NCBI RefSeq assembly: GCF_000421585.1
Contig: NZ_ATXH01000012.1
Coordinates: 1 to 64,000 of the forward strand
From: Thermodesulfatator atlanticus DSM 21156
GTDB taxonomy: Bacteria; Desulfobacterota; Thermodesulfobacteria; Thermodesulfobacteriales; Thermodesulfatatoraceae
Direction: 5' to 3'
DNA: 64,000 nucleotides
A program made the translations under genes and the position numbers. Positions 1 to 8,482 of the stretch are shown here, in pieces. How positions within the stretch are numbered: the first letter of the stretch is position 1; each line of letters begins with the position of its first letter. The notes beneath the pieces were generated by a model. The model worked only from the letters and a program-made list of their open reading frames with translations, did no database searches and was not told the DNA's origin.

Positions 1-588
1 GAGACGATTCTTTTTCAGACGGGTTATCTCACCATAGAAAAAAGATACGAAATCATGCCAGGTGAGGCAGTTTACGTCTTACGCTTCCCAAATATCGAAG
101 TGAGAAAGGCCTTCTCTGACCACCTTTTGAATTACTTTCTGGAGGACCTTTCAAAGAAAACAGCAAACAAGATACGTATGGCACGGGTTCTCAAGGCAGG
201 AAGAGTTTCTGAGATGATGGAGGTATTTCGCGCGTTTTTTGCTTCCATACCCCACGATTGGTATCGAAAGACAGAGCTTGCGGGCTATGAGGGCTTTTAC
301 GCGAGCATTTTTTACTGCTATTTTGCGGCGCTTGGTCTGGACGTGCGGGTGGAAGAGGCTACTAACCAGGGCCGCCTGGACATGGCGGTGCTTTTCGAGG
401 GCAGGTGTTATCTCTTTGAATTCAAGGTGGTAGAAGATGAACCCGAGGGCAAGGCGCTTTTGCAGCTAAAAGAGAAGCGTTACTGGGAGAAGTATAAGGG
501 CGAGTGCAAAAAGATCTGGCTCATCGGGGTTGAGTTCAGCAAGCGTGAGCGGAACATCGTTTCTTTTGAAGTGGAAGAAATTTCCTGA
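1..588 (+). CDS. AAA-ATPase-like / PD-(D/E)XK nuclease protein, C-terminal part (5' truncated by window)
   Basis: The reading frame is open from base 1, so the gene starts upstream; the ATG at 55 is internal. The visible residues begin with the LLFQTGYLTI-like strand typical of the linker in bacterial proteins that join an N-terminal AAA-ATPase-like domain (PF09820) to a C-terminal PD-(D/E)XK nuclease-fold domain (PF08011, DUF1703). The nuclease core is visible as GRLDMAVLF followed by YLFEFKVV, giving the D...ExK arrangement. The domain is complete to its stop. The family is common, often multicopy and of unsettled function; mobile or defence roles have been proposed. The ATPase half cannot be judged here. 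Confidence 0.8.
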   Translation, partial: ETILFQTGYLTIEKRYEIMPGEAVYVLRFPNIEVRKAFSDHLLNYFLEDLSKKTANKIRMARVLKAGRVSEMMEVFRAFFASIPHDWYRKTELAGYEGFYASIFYCYFAALGLDVRVEEATNQGRLDMAVLFEGRCYLFEFKVVEDEPEGKALLQLKEKRYWEKYKGECKKIWLIGVEFSKRERNIVSFEVEEIS

Positions 589-630
589 GATTGCCACGGC
601 GGATCCAATCGCGATGGGCGAAGGGCAATC
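589..630. repeat. Inverted repeat just after the PD-(D/E)XK gene
   Basis: GATTGCC at 589-595 is matched by GGCAATC at 624-630, a 7-bp perfect inverted repeat with a 28-bp interior that starts at the stop codon of the preceding gene. There is no T-run after it, so it is a weak terminator candidate. It resembles the arms of the GTCATTGCGAG...GAAGCAATC repeats found in many bacteria. Confidence 0.35.
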
Positions 631-686
631 TGTGATCGTTAAGTTCTAGAGGTTTGGATGGAATGGATATCGAAAAGCACCATTTT

Positions 687-785
687 TGTCAGCAATTGCG
701 AGCTAACACCTCTTTTACGGTCTTGCTAGCGAAGCGAAACAATCCAATGAGATCACTTCGGCGTGCGATAGCTTCGTGATGACGG
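687..785. repeat. Degenerate REP-like palindromic repeat
   Basis: The segment starts TGTCAGCAATTGCGAG, contains AGCGAAGCGAAACAATCC in the middle and ends GCTTCGTGATGACG. It is recognisable as a decayed copy of the widespread bacterial repeat with consensus TGTCATTGCGAG...GCGAAGCAATCTC and its inverted partner. No coding frame is convincing in 589-1064. This repeat and the copy at 892-1016 account for much of that 476-bp gap; the rest (631-686 and 786-891) shows nothing recognisable. Confidence 0.45.
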
Positions 786-891
786 TGTAGTTGATATCGC
801 ACGGGCGTCCAAGTCGCCTCGCAAGATACTGTTCAAAATATCATCGGTTTTTTGCTTCTATTCTACGAAGAACGCTTTAATATTGAATGAA

Positions 892-1016
892 AGACCTTTG
901 CAAAACTTTTTTAAGTCCCGTTTCAGCAAACGTTCCTATTTTTCGTTCGGCAAAATGGGAACGGATCCCGTGTAGTCAGCTTACAACACTGATCTTCCGC
1001 AATATTGCAAAGGTCA
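892..1016. repeat. Dispersed repeat copy A (GACCTTTGCAAAA termini), the longest copy
   Basis: It begins GACCTTTGCAAAA at 893 and ends TTGCAAAGGTC at 1015, forming terminal inverted repeats around about 123 bp. The interior carries CGTTC and GGGAACGGATCC segments also found at 58208-58249, and CAACACTGATC next to the right end, also found near 42625. Related copies lie at about 29057, 40872, 42579, 53021 and 58208. The structure is that of a small non-autonomous (MITE-like) element or palindromic intergenic repeat. No transposase is encoded. The 62-aa frame inside it is not considered a gene. Confidence 0.65.
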
Positions 1017-1064
1017 CACGAAAATGTTTAAGCTTGAAAAGACATCTAATGAGGAGGTTTTTTT

Positions 1065-2768
1065 ATGCGCCTTAGCCGCTACTTCTTGCCCACATTAAGG
1101 GAAGACCCTAAAGAAGCCGAGGTCATAAGCCATAAGTTGATGCTCCGCGCAGGGATGATCCGCCGTGTTGCCTCTGGCATATATACTTTTTTACCCCTTG
1201 GGCTGCGCACTTTAAGAAAGGTCGAACAAATTGTGCGTGAAGAAATGAATCGTGCCGGGGCCCTGGAAGTACTCATGCCTTTGGTACAACCAGCGGAACT
1301 CTGGCAGGAAACCGGACGCTGGGACAAGTTTGGCAAAGAACTTTTGCGTTTCAAAGACCGCAAAGACCACGATTTTTGCCTGGGCCCCACCCACGAAGAA
1401 GTAATCACAGATCTTGTACGAGGCGAAATTCGCTCCTACCGCCAGCTTCCCCTTATTCTCTATCAGATTGCCACCAAGTTCCGCGATGAGATCAGACCGC
1501 GATTTGGCCTTATGCGGGGCCGCGAATTTATCATGAAAGATGCCTACAGTTTTGATGCCGATGAAAAAGGCCTTGATAAGAGCTATCAGCTTATGTACGA
1601 AACATACGAACGCATTTTTACCCGCTGCGGCTTGCGCTTCAAAGCAGTTCTTGCAGACACAGGGGCCATTGGCGGAAAAGAATCCCATGAATTTATGGTG
1701 CTTGCTGAGACCGGTGAGGATACCATTGCCAGTTGCCCTTCTTGCGGATACGCCGCAAACTTAGAAATGGCAGAAGCTGTGAGAGACTTCCAGTATGCTG
1801 ACGAAGAAGAAAAACCCCTTGAGAAGGTTTCCACCCCTGATGTTAAACGCGTTGAAGACGTAGCCAGGTTTCTGGGTGTGTCTCCTGCCAAACTGGTAAA
1901 GACTCTCATTTACCTGATAGACGGAAAACCTTATGCCATACTCATCAGGGGAGATCACGAATTAAACGAAGTAAAACTAAAACGCGCCCTTGGTGCGGAA
2001 AGTATCGTCATGGCAGATGCCGCAACCGTAGCAAAGCTTACTAGCGCCCCGGTGGGTTTTGCTGGCCCTATAGGGCTTTCAGGCCTTACAATCATCGCAG
2101 ATAACGCGGTAAAAGGTCTTAAAAACTTTGTGGTTGGCGCAAATGAAAGCGACGCCCATTACGTTAACGCAAACTACCCCCGTGATTTTGACATTGAAGC
2201 TTTTTATGACCTGCGTAACGTAACCGAAGGCGATCTTTGCCCAAGATGCAGCAGCCCCCTTGAACTCACCAAAGGGATCGAAGTTGGCCATGTTTTCAAG
2301 TTAGGCACCACTTATAGCGAAGCCATGGGGGCTACCTTTCTTGATGCCGAGGGTAAAGAGCGTCCGTTTGTGATGGGCTGCTACGGCATAGGAGTTTCCA
2401 GGACCATGGCCGCTGCCATTGAACAAAATCACGACGAAAATGGCATCATCTGGCCTATGCCTTTGGCCCCGTTTCACGCCATCCTGCTAACCTTGAGCCC
2501 CAAAGATACCAAGCTTATGGAAGCTTCTGAAAATATTTACCAAGCACTTCAGGAAAAGCAGGTAGAAGTGCTCTGGGATGAAAGAGACGAGCGCCCCGGG
2601 GTCAAATTTAAAGATGCCGATTTAATAGGGATTCCCTATAAAATCGTCATTGGCAAAAAGTTTCAGAAAGAAGGAAAGGTGGAACTGAAATCAAGACGCG
2701 GCGATGAGGAACACTCCTTTACCCCTGAAGAAGCTGTCAATTTTTTAAGCGAGAAGGTAAAGGGATAA
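1065..2768 (+). CDS. proS: Prolyl-tRNA synthetase
   Basis: Class II aminoacyl-tRNA synthetase that charges tRNA-Pro in the cytoplasm. The 567-aa length matches the bacterial-type enzyme (about 570 aa), which carries an editing (INS) domain inserted in the catalytic core, here about residues 225-390. Motif 2 is at about 137-155 ([19 protein letters not shown]) and motif 3 is near 445 (GCYGIGVSR); the anticodon-binding domain follows. The start ATG at 1065 is set by a strong GAGGAGG ribosome-binding site at 1051-1057. The next gene, tlyA, begins 3 bp after the stop, so the two are probably co-transcribed. Confidence 0.97.
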   Translation: MRLSRYFLPTLREDPKEAEVISHKLMLRAGMIRRVASGIYTFLPLGLRTLRKVEQIVREEMNRAGALEVLMPLVQPAELWQETGRWDKFGKELLRFKDRKDHDFCLGPTHEEVITDLVRGEIRSYRQLPLILYQIATKFRDEIRPRFGLMRGREFIMKDAYSFDADEKGLDKSYQLMYETYERIFTRCGLRFKAVLADTGAIGGKESHEFMVLAETGEDTIASCPSCGYAANLEMAEAVRDFQYADEEEKPLEKVSTPDVKRVEDVARFLGVSPAKLVKTLIYLIDGKPYAILIRGDHELNEVKLKRALGAESIVMADAATVAKLTSAPVGFAGPIGLSGLTIIADNAVKGLKNFVVGANESDAHYVNANYPRDFDIEAFYDLRNVTEGDLCPRCSSPLELTKGIEVGHVFKLGTTYSEAMGATFLDAEGKERPFVMGCYGIGVSRTMAAAIEQNHDENGIIWPMPLAPFHAILLTLSPKDTKLMEASENIYQALQEKQVEVLWDERDERPGVKFKDADLIGIPYKIVIGKKFQKEGKVELKSRRGDEEHSFTPEEAVNFLSEKVKG

Positions 2769-2771
2769 AAA

Positions 2772-3521
2772 TTGGCACAAACTAAAGAACGCCTTGATAA
2801 ACTTTTGGTGCAAAAAGGGCTTTGCGAAACAAGGGAAAAGGCACAAGCCTTAATAATGGCTGGGGAAGTCTACGTTAATGGAAAAAGAATTGAAAAAGCC
2901 GGCCAGAAAATCCCCTTTGACGCCCAAATTGAGATTAAAGGCAAGGGGCTTCCTTTTGTTTCTCGCGGGGGGCTTAAACTTGCCCATGCCCTTAAGCATT
3001 TCGGCATTGATGTAGCTGGGCTTGTTTGCGCTGATATAGGGGCCTCTACCGGTGGCTTTACAGACTGTCTTTTACAAGAAGGCGCTGCCAAAGTCTATGC
3101 CATTGATGTAGGTAAGGGACAGTTGCATTACAAACTACGGAACGACCCGCGGGTGGTGGTGCTCGAAGGAATCAATGCTCGCTATCTTACTGAAGAAAGC
3201 CTTCCCGAAAAGGTTGGCCTTGTTACCATTGATTGCTCTTTCATTTCTCTTACCAAAATTTTACCTGCGGCCGTAAAAATTCTAAAACCAGAAGGTCTCA
3301 TCATCGCCCTCATTAAGCCTCAGTTTGAAGTTGGAAAAGGAAAAGTCGGCAAAGGTGGTGTAGTAAAGGATCCAAAACTCCACCAAGAAGTTATTGAGAA
3401 AATAAAAACTTTTTCCGAAAAAGAACTTAATCTCAAAACAGAGGGAATAACTGAAAGTCCAATCCTTGGCCCGGCAGGAAATAAAGAATTTTTGATTCTT
3501 CTAAAAAAGAAGCCCTATTAA
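2772..3521 (+). CDS. tlyA: TlyA-family rRNA (cytidine-2'-O)-methyltransferase
   Basis: It has an N-terminal S4 RNA-binding domain (about residues 6-65, RLDKLLVQKGL...VYVNGK) followed by an FtsJ-type Rossmann methyltransferase with the SAM motif ADIGASTGGFTDCLL at about 88 and the DCSFISL strand. The family is annotated as hemolysin A/TlyA and methylates rRNA. The length, 249 aa, is normal. The start is TTG at 2772, three bases after the proS stop and preceded by AAAGGGA; no ATG is available upstream in this frame. Confidence 0.92.
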   Translation: MAQTKERLDKLLVQKGLCETREKAQALIMAGEVYVNGKRIEKAGQKIPFDAQIEIKGKGLPFVSRGGLKLAHALKHFGIDVAGLVCADIGASTGGFTDCLLQEGAAKVYAIDVGKGQLHYKLRNDPRVVVLEGINARYLTEESLPEKVGLVTIDCSFISLTKILPAAVKILKPEGLIIALIKPQFEVGKGKVGKGGVVKDPKLHQEVIEKIKTFSEKELNLKTEGITESPILGPAGNKEFLILLKKKPY

Positions 3522-3531
3522 GTTTAAGTGT

Positions 3532-3559
3532 TTGCTTATTTACACGATAATGGTATAAA
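3532..3559 (+). promoter_or_regulatory. Probable sigma-70-type promoter of the CBS-ACT gene
   Basis: TTGCTT at 3532-3537 and TATAAA at 3554-3559 are separated by 16 bp. The expected start point near 3566 lies ahead of a GAGGGGG ribosome-binding site at 3578-3584 and the ATG at 3590. Read from sequence only. Confidence 0.5.
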
Positions 3560-3589
3560 TGGCCAAATTTGAGAAAAGAGGGGGCTTTT

Positions 3590-4309
3590 ATGCTTGTCAA
3601 AGAATGGATGACTGAAGACCCTATCGTACTCGATGAAAATGCTTCCATTATGAAAGCAGTTCAGATAATGAAAGAACACAACATGCGCCGCATACCGGTG
3701 GTGAAAGACGGCAAACTGGTAGGGATTATCACTGACCGTGATATCAGAGAGGCAACCCCATCAAAAGCCACGGCCCTAGATGTTCATGAGCTCTACTATC
3801 TTCTTTCTGAAATCAGGGTAAAAGACGTCATGACCCCTGACCCTATCACCATAACCCCTGATGTTACCGTAGAATTTGCCGCGGTGGTCATGCTTGAAAA
3901 TCGCATTTCAGGTCTCCCTGTGGTTGACGAAGAAAACCACGTAATCGGCATCATCACCCAAACAGACGTATTCAAAGTCCTTATCCACATCACCGGAATT
4001 TACTATGGTCCTTATCAGATTGCTTTTCTTCTCAAGGCCCAGCCAGGGCTTATCTCCGAAATCGCCCAAGAAATCCGCAGACACGGCGCTCGCATTGTTA
4101 CGGTGCTAACTTCTTATGAAGGCCTAGAACTTGAAAGGCGTCGTGTATATTTTCGCGTTATGGATATGCCTGAAGACAAGTTCAAAGAAATGGTTGATCA
4201 TCTCAAAAAGAAATACAACGTGCTTTACTGGATTCGAGACGATCTCTCTAAGATTCCTCGTAAAAAGCAGACTTCTAAAATCCAAGAGGCGAAAGAAGCT
4301 CTCTTATAA
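3590..4309 (+). CDS. CBS-domain pair plus ACT-like domain protein (AcuB-like)
   Basis: Two tandem CBS domains (about residues 1-60 and 75-135, each with the PVV/GIIT pattern) form a Bateman module that usually binds adenine nucleotides. They are followed by a C-terminal ACT-like region (about 150-220). This order is seen in AcuB-type regulatory proteins, whose partners are usually unknown. The start is set at the ATG at 3590, which has GAGGGGG six bases upstream; the longer TTG start at 3569 lies upstream of that site. The last 35 bases overlap the end of the convergent penicillin-binding protein gene. Confidence 0.85.
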   Translation: MLVKEWMTEDPIVLDENASIMKAVQIMKEHNMRRIPVVKDGKLVGIITDRDIREATPSKATALDVHELYYLLSEIRVKDVMTPDPITITPDVTVEFAAVVMLENRISGLPVVDEENHVIGIITQTDVFKVLIHITGIYYGPYQIAFLLKAQPGLISEIAQEIRRHGARIVTVLTSYEGLELERRRVYFRVMDMPEDKFKEMVDHLKKKYNVLYWIRDDLSKIPRKKQTSKIQEAKEALL

Positions 4310-6296
4310 ATCTCTGAATACCCTGGCGCGGAAGGCTATTTTTTAGTTCTGGGACATCTTTTTCCCTAAAAGGCATAAGAATTGTTTCTCTGCCTCTAAG
4401 AGGATCAAAATCTTGAATCTCAAGGAATACAATGTCTTCAGGAGGAGAAGGCGCTTCGTCTAAATAACTTTCTGGCCTGCTTTCCATGGCCTTAACCCAC
4501 ATGGGGCAGGCTGCTCGGCCTCCGGTCTCAAGTCTCCCTAAAGAAACGACCTTATCGTAACCTATCCATACCCCGCAGGTAATTTCTTTAGTAAAACCAA
4601 TGAACCAGGCATCTTTATAATTATCCGTGGTACCTGTTTTTCCTCCTGCCCAAACACCCAAGGCTTTAGCACACCGTCCTGTGCCGTCTCTTACCACTTC
4701 GTGCAAAAGAAAACTCATAAAATAAGCGGTTTCAGGGGAAATAACCTGCTTGCTTTTAGTTTCAAGGGGGATAGCCTTGCCGTGGCGATCAAAAATACTT
4801 TCCACCCACCGGGTGTCTTTCAGCACACCCTGGTTGATAAAAACAGTATAGGCCCTGGTTAACTCCAAAAGTGAAATACCAGAGCTTCCAAGGGCTAGAG
4901 AATAATTACGCGCAAGCGGACTTTTTATGCCCAGCATCTGCGCGGTGGTAATGAGATCAGGGAGTCCCGTGGCATAGGCAAGCTTAACTGCCACGGTATT
5001 GCGCGAATGCACCAGAGCAGTACGCAAGCTGATAGGGCCCAGGTAGCCTTTGTCAAAATTCTTAGGCTGCCAGAAAGAACCTGCTTTGGCCCCGGGCAAA
5101 ACAATAGGCTCATCCACCACCTGACTCGCTACGTTGGCAAAGCCCTTCTCAAGGACAGTAGCCCAAATAATGGGCTTAAAAGCTGAACCCGGCTGACGCC
5201 TCGCCTGGATGGCACGGTTAAATTGTGTGTTGCGAAAGTCCCTTCCTCCCACCAGCACACGAACCGCCCCGCTTTGGTTGTCAAGACAAATAACTGCCCC
5301 CTCAGGGATATCTTTACGCTTGTTCCGCTTGGCAATGATTTTCAGGTGCTCTTGCAAGCGTTTTTCAACTTCCTGTTGCCAGAGAAGATCTAATGAGGCG
5401 TAAATAGTATAACCACCGGTATAAAGCTCTGGGCCAAATTTTCTCTCAAGCCTTTGGCGCAAGACCGATAGAAAATAAAGCGCTTCTTTTTTAGGGGAAA
5501 AATCTCCAGGGTTGAGTTTAAGAGGGGCTTTCATGGCCTTTTCTGCTGTTTCCCAGCTGATATAGCCCTCTTCTGCCATGCGACGCAACACGTAGGCCCT
5601 GCGTTTAAGAGCAAGCTTTGGATTCCGTAAAGGGTTATATTTACTGGGTGCAGGAGTTAGGCCCGCGATGAGAGCTGCCTCAGGAAGGGTTAGTTCCCAT
5701 ACGTGCTTGTTAAAATACGTCCTTGCTGCAGCTTCTACTCCGTAAGCCCCCGCCCCCAGATAAATTTGATTTAGATAAATAGTGAGAATTTCGTCTTTGG
5801 TAAGGGCCGCATCAATTTGCCAGGCCAAGATAGCTTCTTTGAGCTTGCGTTTTAGAGTTCTTTCATTTGAAAGGAGCAGGGCACGGGCTACCTGTTGGGT
5901 AATTGTACTTCCCCCTTGAACAATACGACGGGCCTTAATATCCCTTAGGGCCGCCCTTAAAATACTCAGGAAGTCAAGTCCTTTGTGCTCATAGAACCTG
6001 GCATCTTCCGCAGAGACAAAGGCCTGAATCAAATAGGGGGGCACCTGAGAAAGAGGAACGGGAAACCTGCGCTCTTTGTACCAATAAGCCAAAGTCTCGC
6101 CGCGATGGTCAAGAACTACCGTTGCCGCAGGAGGCTCATAATTGATAAGCTTTGAAATGCTAGGAAGCCCAAGCGAAAGGTAAAAATAAACCACTAAAAG
6201 AACAAAGATTAAAGCGAAGGCGGCTGCTGAAAAGAAAAGCACCGCCAGATGAAAATGGGAAAGCTTTCTGGGAGCCTTTTTGCGGCGTCTAGGCAT
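4275..6296 (-). CDS. Class A penicillin-binding protein (PBP1A-type)
   Basis: Bifunctional peptidoglycan synthase anchored in the inner membrane. One transmembrane helix lies at about residues 16-42. The GT51 glycosyltransferase domain follows, with the EDARFYEHKG motif (Glu97) and GGSTITQQ at 128-135. The transpeptidase has the SxxK serine in PGSAFKP, SRN as the SxN motif, and KTGTT. At 673 aa it is shorter than E. coli PBP1A because it lacks the large OB-type insertion. The start overlaps the end of the upstream ABC-class ATPase gene by 8 bp, so the two are probably translated together. Confidence 0.95.
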   Translation of the reverse strand: MPRRRKKAPRKLSHFHLAVLFFSAAAFALIFVLLVVYFYLSLGLPSISKLINYEPPAATVVLDHRGETLAYWYKERRFPVPLSQVPPYLIQAFVSAEDARFYEHKGLDFLSILRAALRDIKARRIVQGGSTITQQVARALLLSNERTLKRKLKEAILAWQIDAALTKDEILTIYLNQIYLGAGAYGVEAAARTYFNKHVWELTLPEAALIAGLTPAPSKYNPLRNPKLALKRRAYVLRRMAEEGYISWETAEKAMKAPLKLNPGDFSPKKEALYFLSVLRQRLERKFGPELYTGGYTIYASLDLLWQQEVEKRLQEHLKIIAKRNKRKDIPEGAVICLDNQSGAVRVLVGGRDFRNTQFNRAIQARRQPGSAFKPIIWATVLEKGFANVASQVVDEPIVLPGAKAGSFWQPKNFDKGYLGPISLRTALVHSRNTVAVKLAYATGLPDLITTAQMLGIKSPLARNYSLALGSSGISLLELTRAYTVFINQGVLKDTRWVESIFDRHGKAIPLETKSKQVISPETAYFMSFLLHEVVRDGTGRCAKALGVWAGGKTGTTDNYKDAWFIGFTKEITCGVWIGYDKVVSLGRLETGGRAACPMWVKAMESRPESYLDEAPSPPEDIVFLEIQDFDPLRGRETILMPFREKDVPELKNSLPRQGIQRFIRELLSPLGF

Positions 6297-7977
6297 TTCT
6301 CACCTTTAAGGTCCGCAAACGATTAAGGGCTGCGGCCAATTCAAAGGCCCTAAACCCTGCCAAATCTCCCCTGGGAAGACTGCTCAACATTAAAAGCCCT
6401 TTTTCCTTGAGGTCTTGTTGTAAAACATCAAGAGCCTCTGGCAAAGAAAGGCCCTTTTTAAGATGCTGGGCAAGCAGGGGAAGAGCAAGTGCTATAGCAC
6501 GTGTTTGGTCCTCAGAAACTAATTGTTCCACCGCCTGAAGATCTATTAGTTCCTTACCCCAGACGATAATATGTCTGCCTTTGGGCTTTGGGGGTTTTGG
6601 GACTCGAGGGAAGCTATCTTCCCTAAAAGATCGGGGCCTGGGCAAAACAAAAGGGAAAGCAGCTTCTTTTCTGCGCCTCAAAGGAAATTCTTGAACAATT
6701 TTTTTGGCCTCAAGGGTAGCATCTTTGGGTAGATATTCTTCCATCACAATTACGGTATCAGCCACGTCAAGATAGTCACCACAGCCGCCTACAACCAGGA
6801 TACTCGAAATACCGAAAATTTCATAAATCTCCCTGACCCTATCAAGAAAAGGCGTTATGGGTTCCTTTTCTTTAGAAACCAACGCCTGCATGCGCATATC
6901 ACGAATCATAAAGTTGGTAGCGGATGTGTCTTCGTCTATTAGCAAAAGCTTTGACCCGATTTCTAAGGCTTCCATGATATTGGCCGCCTGGCTGGTAGAG
7001 CCTGACGCACAGTCTGTAGTAAAGGCATGCGTATCCTGGCCAAAGGGAAGATTATTAATAAAAGGAGAGATGTTCACTCCGGTAATTTTGCGGCCATCCT
7101 CCGCCCTTATTTTAATTGCCTCTGTGATAGTCACCACAAATTCTCGTCCGTCACCTGGCACATGGTTATAAATGCCCTGCTCAATGGCACGCAAAAGGGT
7201 GGATTTTCCGTGAAAGCCACCTCCTGCAATCAACGTAACACCTGGCCTTATGGCCAGGCCTCTAATCTTCCCCTGATTAGGGAGTTCAAGCTCAAGGGCA
7301 AGGGTTTCCGGGGCGACAAAAGGGATAGCGTTTTTAGCAGGCCTGGGATCAACGCCAGAGGCCCTTGGCAAGATACTTCCATCAGCTACAAAAGCCACTA
7401 ACCCAAGCTCGTTTAACTTTTTGCGCAAAAAATCAGCGTCTTCGTTTGTTTCTACGTATTTCTGTAGCAAGTCCTTGGCTACATTTTGAAAAAAAAGCCC
7501 CTTGGCAAGCTGGGGTAAGGAATCAAATAGGATTTTTTGGGCTTCTTTAGCCAGGATGCGACGTCCTGCTGCAGGAAGCCCCACAAAAAAACGCAACTCA
7601 ACACTTCCATCAGGAAAGACCTCTACCCCGGTGCGCGGCAAAATTTCTTGCCCTGGGCCGTGCACTTTGATTAAGCCCCCTTTCCCGGTGCCTATTTTGC
7701 GGGAAAGCCCCTTGCTGAGATCTTTAGCGCACTTGGCTAAAAAGTTTTCCAGCCCAAGGCGTCGGGAATCGTTACTATAAAAATGGGCAGGATAACCCGC
7801 TGAGGCAGATGGGATTTTGACGCGCATAAGGCTTGGAGGAGCAAAGGGATCTGATTGCACCTTATCTATACAAAGCAAGAATTCAGAGAACTGGTAAGTG
7901 CCCTTGAGCTCTTTATACGCTCCGTAACTTTTACCTTCTAGTTTTTTTAATTTGTTAAGTAGGTCTTTGCTATCCAT
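6289..7977 (-). CDS. ABC-class ATPase (PF09818 family)
   Basis: A 562-aa protein of the predicted ABC-class ATPase family (COG3044). The Walker A region reads GGGFHGKSTLL, the signature-like segment reads GSTSQAANIM, and the Walker B region reads LLLIDEDTSA. There are no membrane segments. The family is found in many bacteria and archaea, has no established function, and is soluble rather than a transporter. The start is the ATG at 7977, which overlaps the stop of the upstream 91-aa ORF by one base (TGATG); an in-frame TTG sits one codon earlier. Confidence 0.88.
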   Translation of the reverse strand: MDSKDLLNKLKKLEGKSYGAYKELKGTYQFSEFLLCIDKVQSDPFAPPSLMRVKIPSASAGYPAHFYSNDSRRLGLENFLAKCAKDLSKGLSRKIGTGKGGLIKVHGPGQEILPRTGVEVFPDGSVELRFFVGLPAAGRRILAKEAQKILFDSLPQLAKGLFFQNVAKDLLQKYVETNEDADFLRKKLNELGLVAFVADGSILPRASGVDPRPAKNAIPFVAPETLALELELPNQGKIRGLAIRPGVTLIAGGGFHGKSTLLRAIEQGIYNHVPGDGREFVVTITEAIKIRAEDGRKITGVNISPFINNLPFGQDTHAFTTDCASGSTSQAANIMEALEIGSKLLLIDEDTSATNFMIRDMRMQALVSKEKEPITPFLDRVREIYEIFGISSILVVGGCGDYLDVADTVIVMEEYLPKDATLEAKKIVQEFPLRRRKEAAFPFVLPRPRSFREDSFPRVPKPPKPKGRHIIVWGKELIDLQAVEQLVSEDQTRAIALALPLLAQHLKKGLSLPEALDVLQQDLKEKGLLMLSSLPRGDLAGFRAFELAAALNRLRTLKVRNA

Positions 7978-8252
7978 CAAAACCGCCGCTTATGAGCCCA
8001 TAACATGTGGCTGCGAGGAAACTCCCGCGCAATAAGCCTTTCAAGAATCTTTTGAAGCTCTTTTAAACTTTCTGCCTGGTGGTCTTCCTTGAAAAAGCCT
8101 CGTTCTTCTATGGCAAACCCTGAAGCTATCTTTTTTACACGCAAAAGACGATTGCGTTTCTTACAAAGAAGATCCAGACATTCTCCTTGTTTTAAGCGCT
8201 TGCTTTGTTCAAGAGACCACCAAAGGGCTTTTTCTATAGCAATACGCGCCAT
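7977..8252 (-). CDS. Hypothetical 91-aa basic protein
   Basis: A short, Lys/Arg-rich protein with no recognised domain and no signal peptide. It is supported as a gene by its position: it is first in a minus-strand operon, and its TGA stop shares a base with the ATG of the ABC-class ATPase gene. A plausible promoter lies just upstream. Basic clusters such as CKKRNRLLRVKK hint at nucleic-acid or membrane-surface binding, but no function can be assigned. Confidence 0.6.
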   Translation of the reverse strand: MARIAIEKALWWSLEQSKRLKQGECLDLLCKKRNRLLRVKKIASGFAIEERGFFKEDHQAESLKELQKILERLIAREFPRSHMLWAHKRRF

Positions 8253-8261
8253 GTTCGCTAC

Positions 8262-8289
8262 ATTTTAGGCTAAAAATCAAACTAAACAA
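8262..8289 (-). promoter_or_regulatory. Candidate promoter of the 91-aa ORF / ABC-ATPase / PBP operon
   Basis: On the minus strand, TTGTTT (8289-8284) and TAAAAT (8267-8262) are 16 bp apart. The predicted start point falls only a few bases before the ATG at 8252, implying a leaderless or nearly leaderless transcript. Confidence 0.35.
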
Positions 8290-8324
8290 GATATTGCTAA
8301 GAGCATATCAACCGTCATTTGTGA

Positions 8325-8390
8325 TTGCTCACACCGAAAATATGAAAAAAGCGTCGCAGGGAAAGTCTCTGACCAGCGAAGGGTGAGCAA
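8325..8390. repeat. Inverted repeat in the argJ upstream region
   Basis: TTGCTCAC at 8325-8332 is exactly complementary to GTGAGCAA at 8383-8390. The arms enclose 50 bp inside the 230-bp gap between the divergent 91-aa ORF and argJ. I see no coding frame and no known riboswitch consensus here. It could be the base of a structured argJ leader or a repeat remnant. Confidence 0.35.
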
Positions 8391-8482
8391 AGGCATAGCG
8401 AAGGAAAAGGTAATAGGCCTTCTCGAGCTGCCGCTTTGTTGGTAAAACGCTCCATGAAATAGCAAAAAAGAAGGAGGAAAAA

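Noticed and set aside
887-1075. 62-aa plus-strand ORF before proS
   Set aside because: It lies inside repeat copy A, has no ribosome-binding site and overlaps the proS start in another frame.
3569-3589. TTG start for the CBS-ACT protein at 3569
   Set aside because: The GAGGGGG site lies downstream of that TTG and at the right distance from the ATG at 3590.
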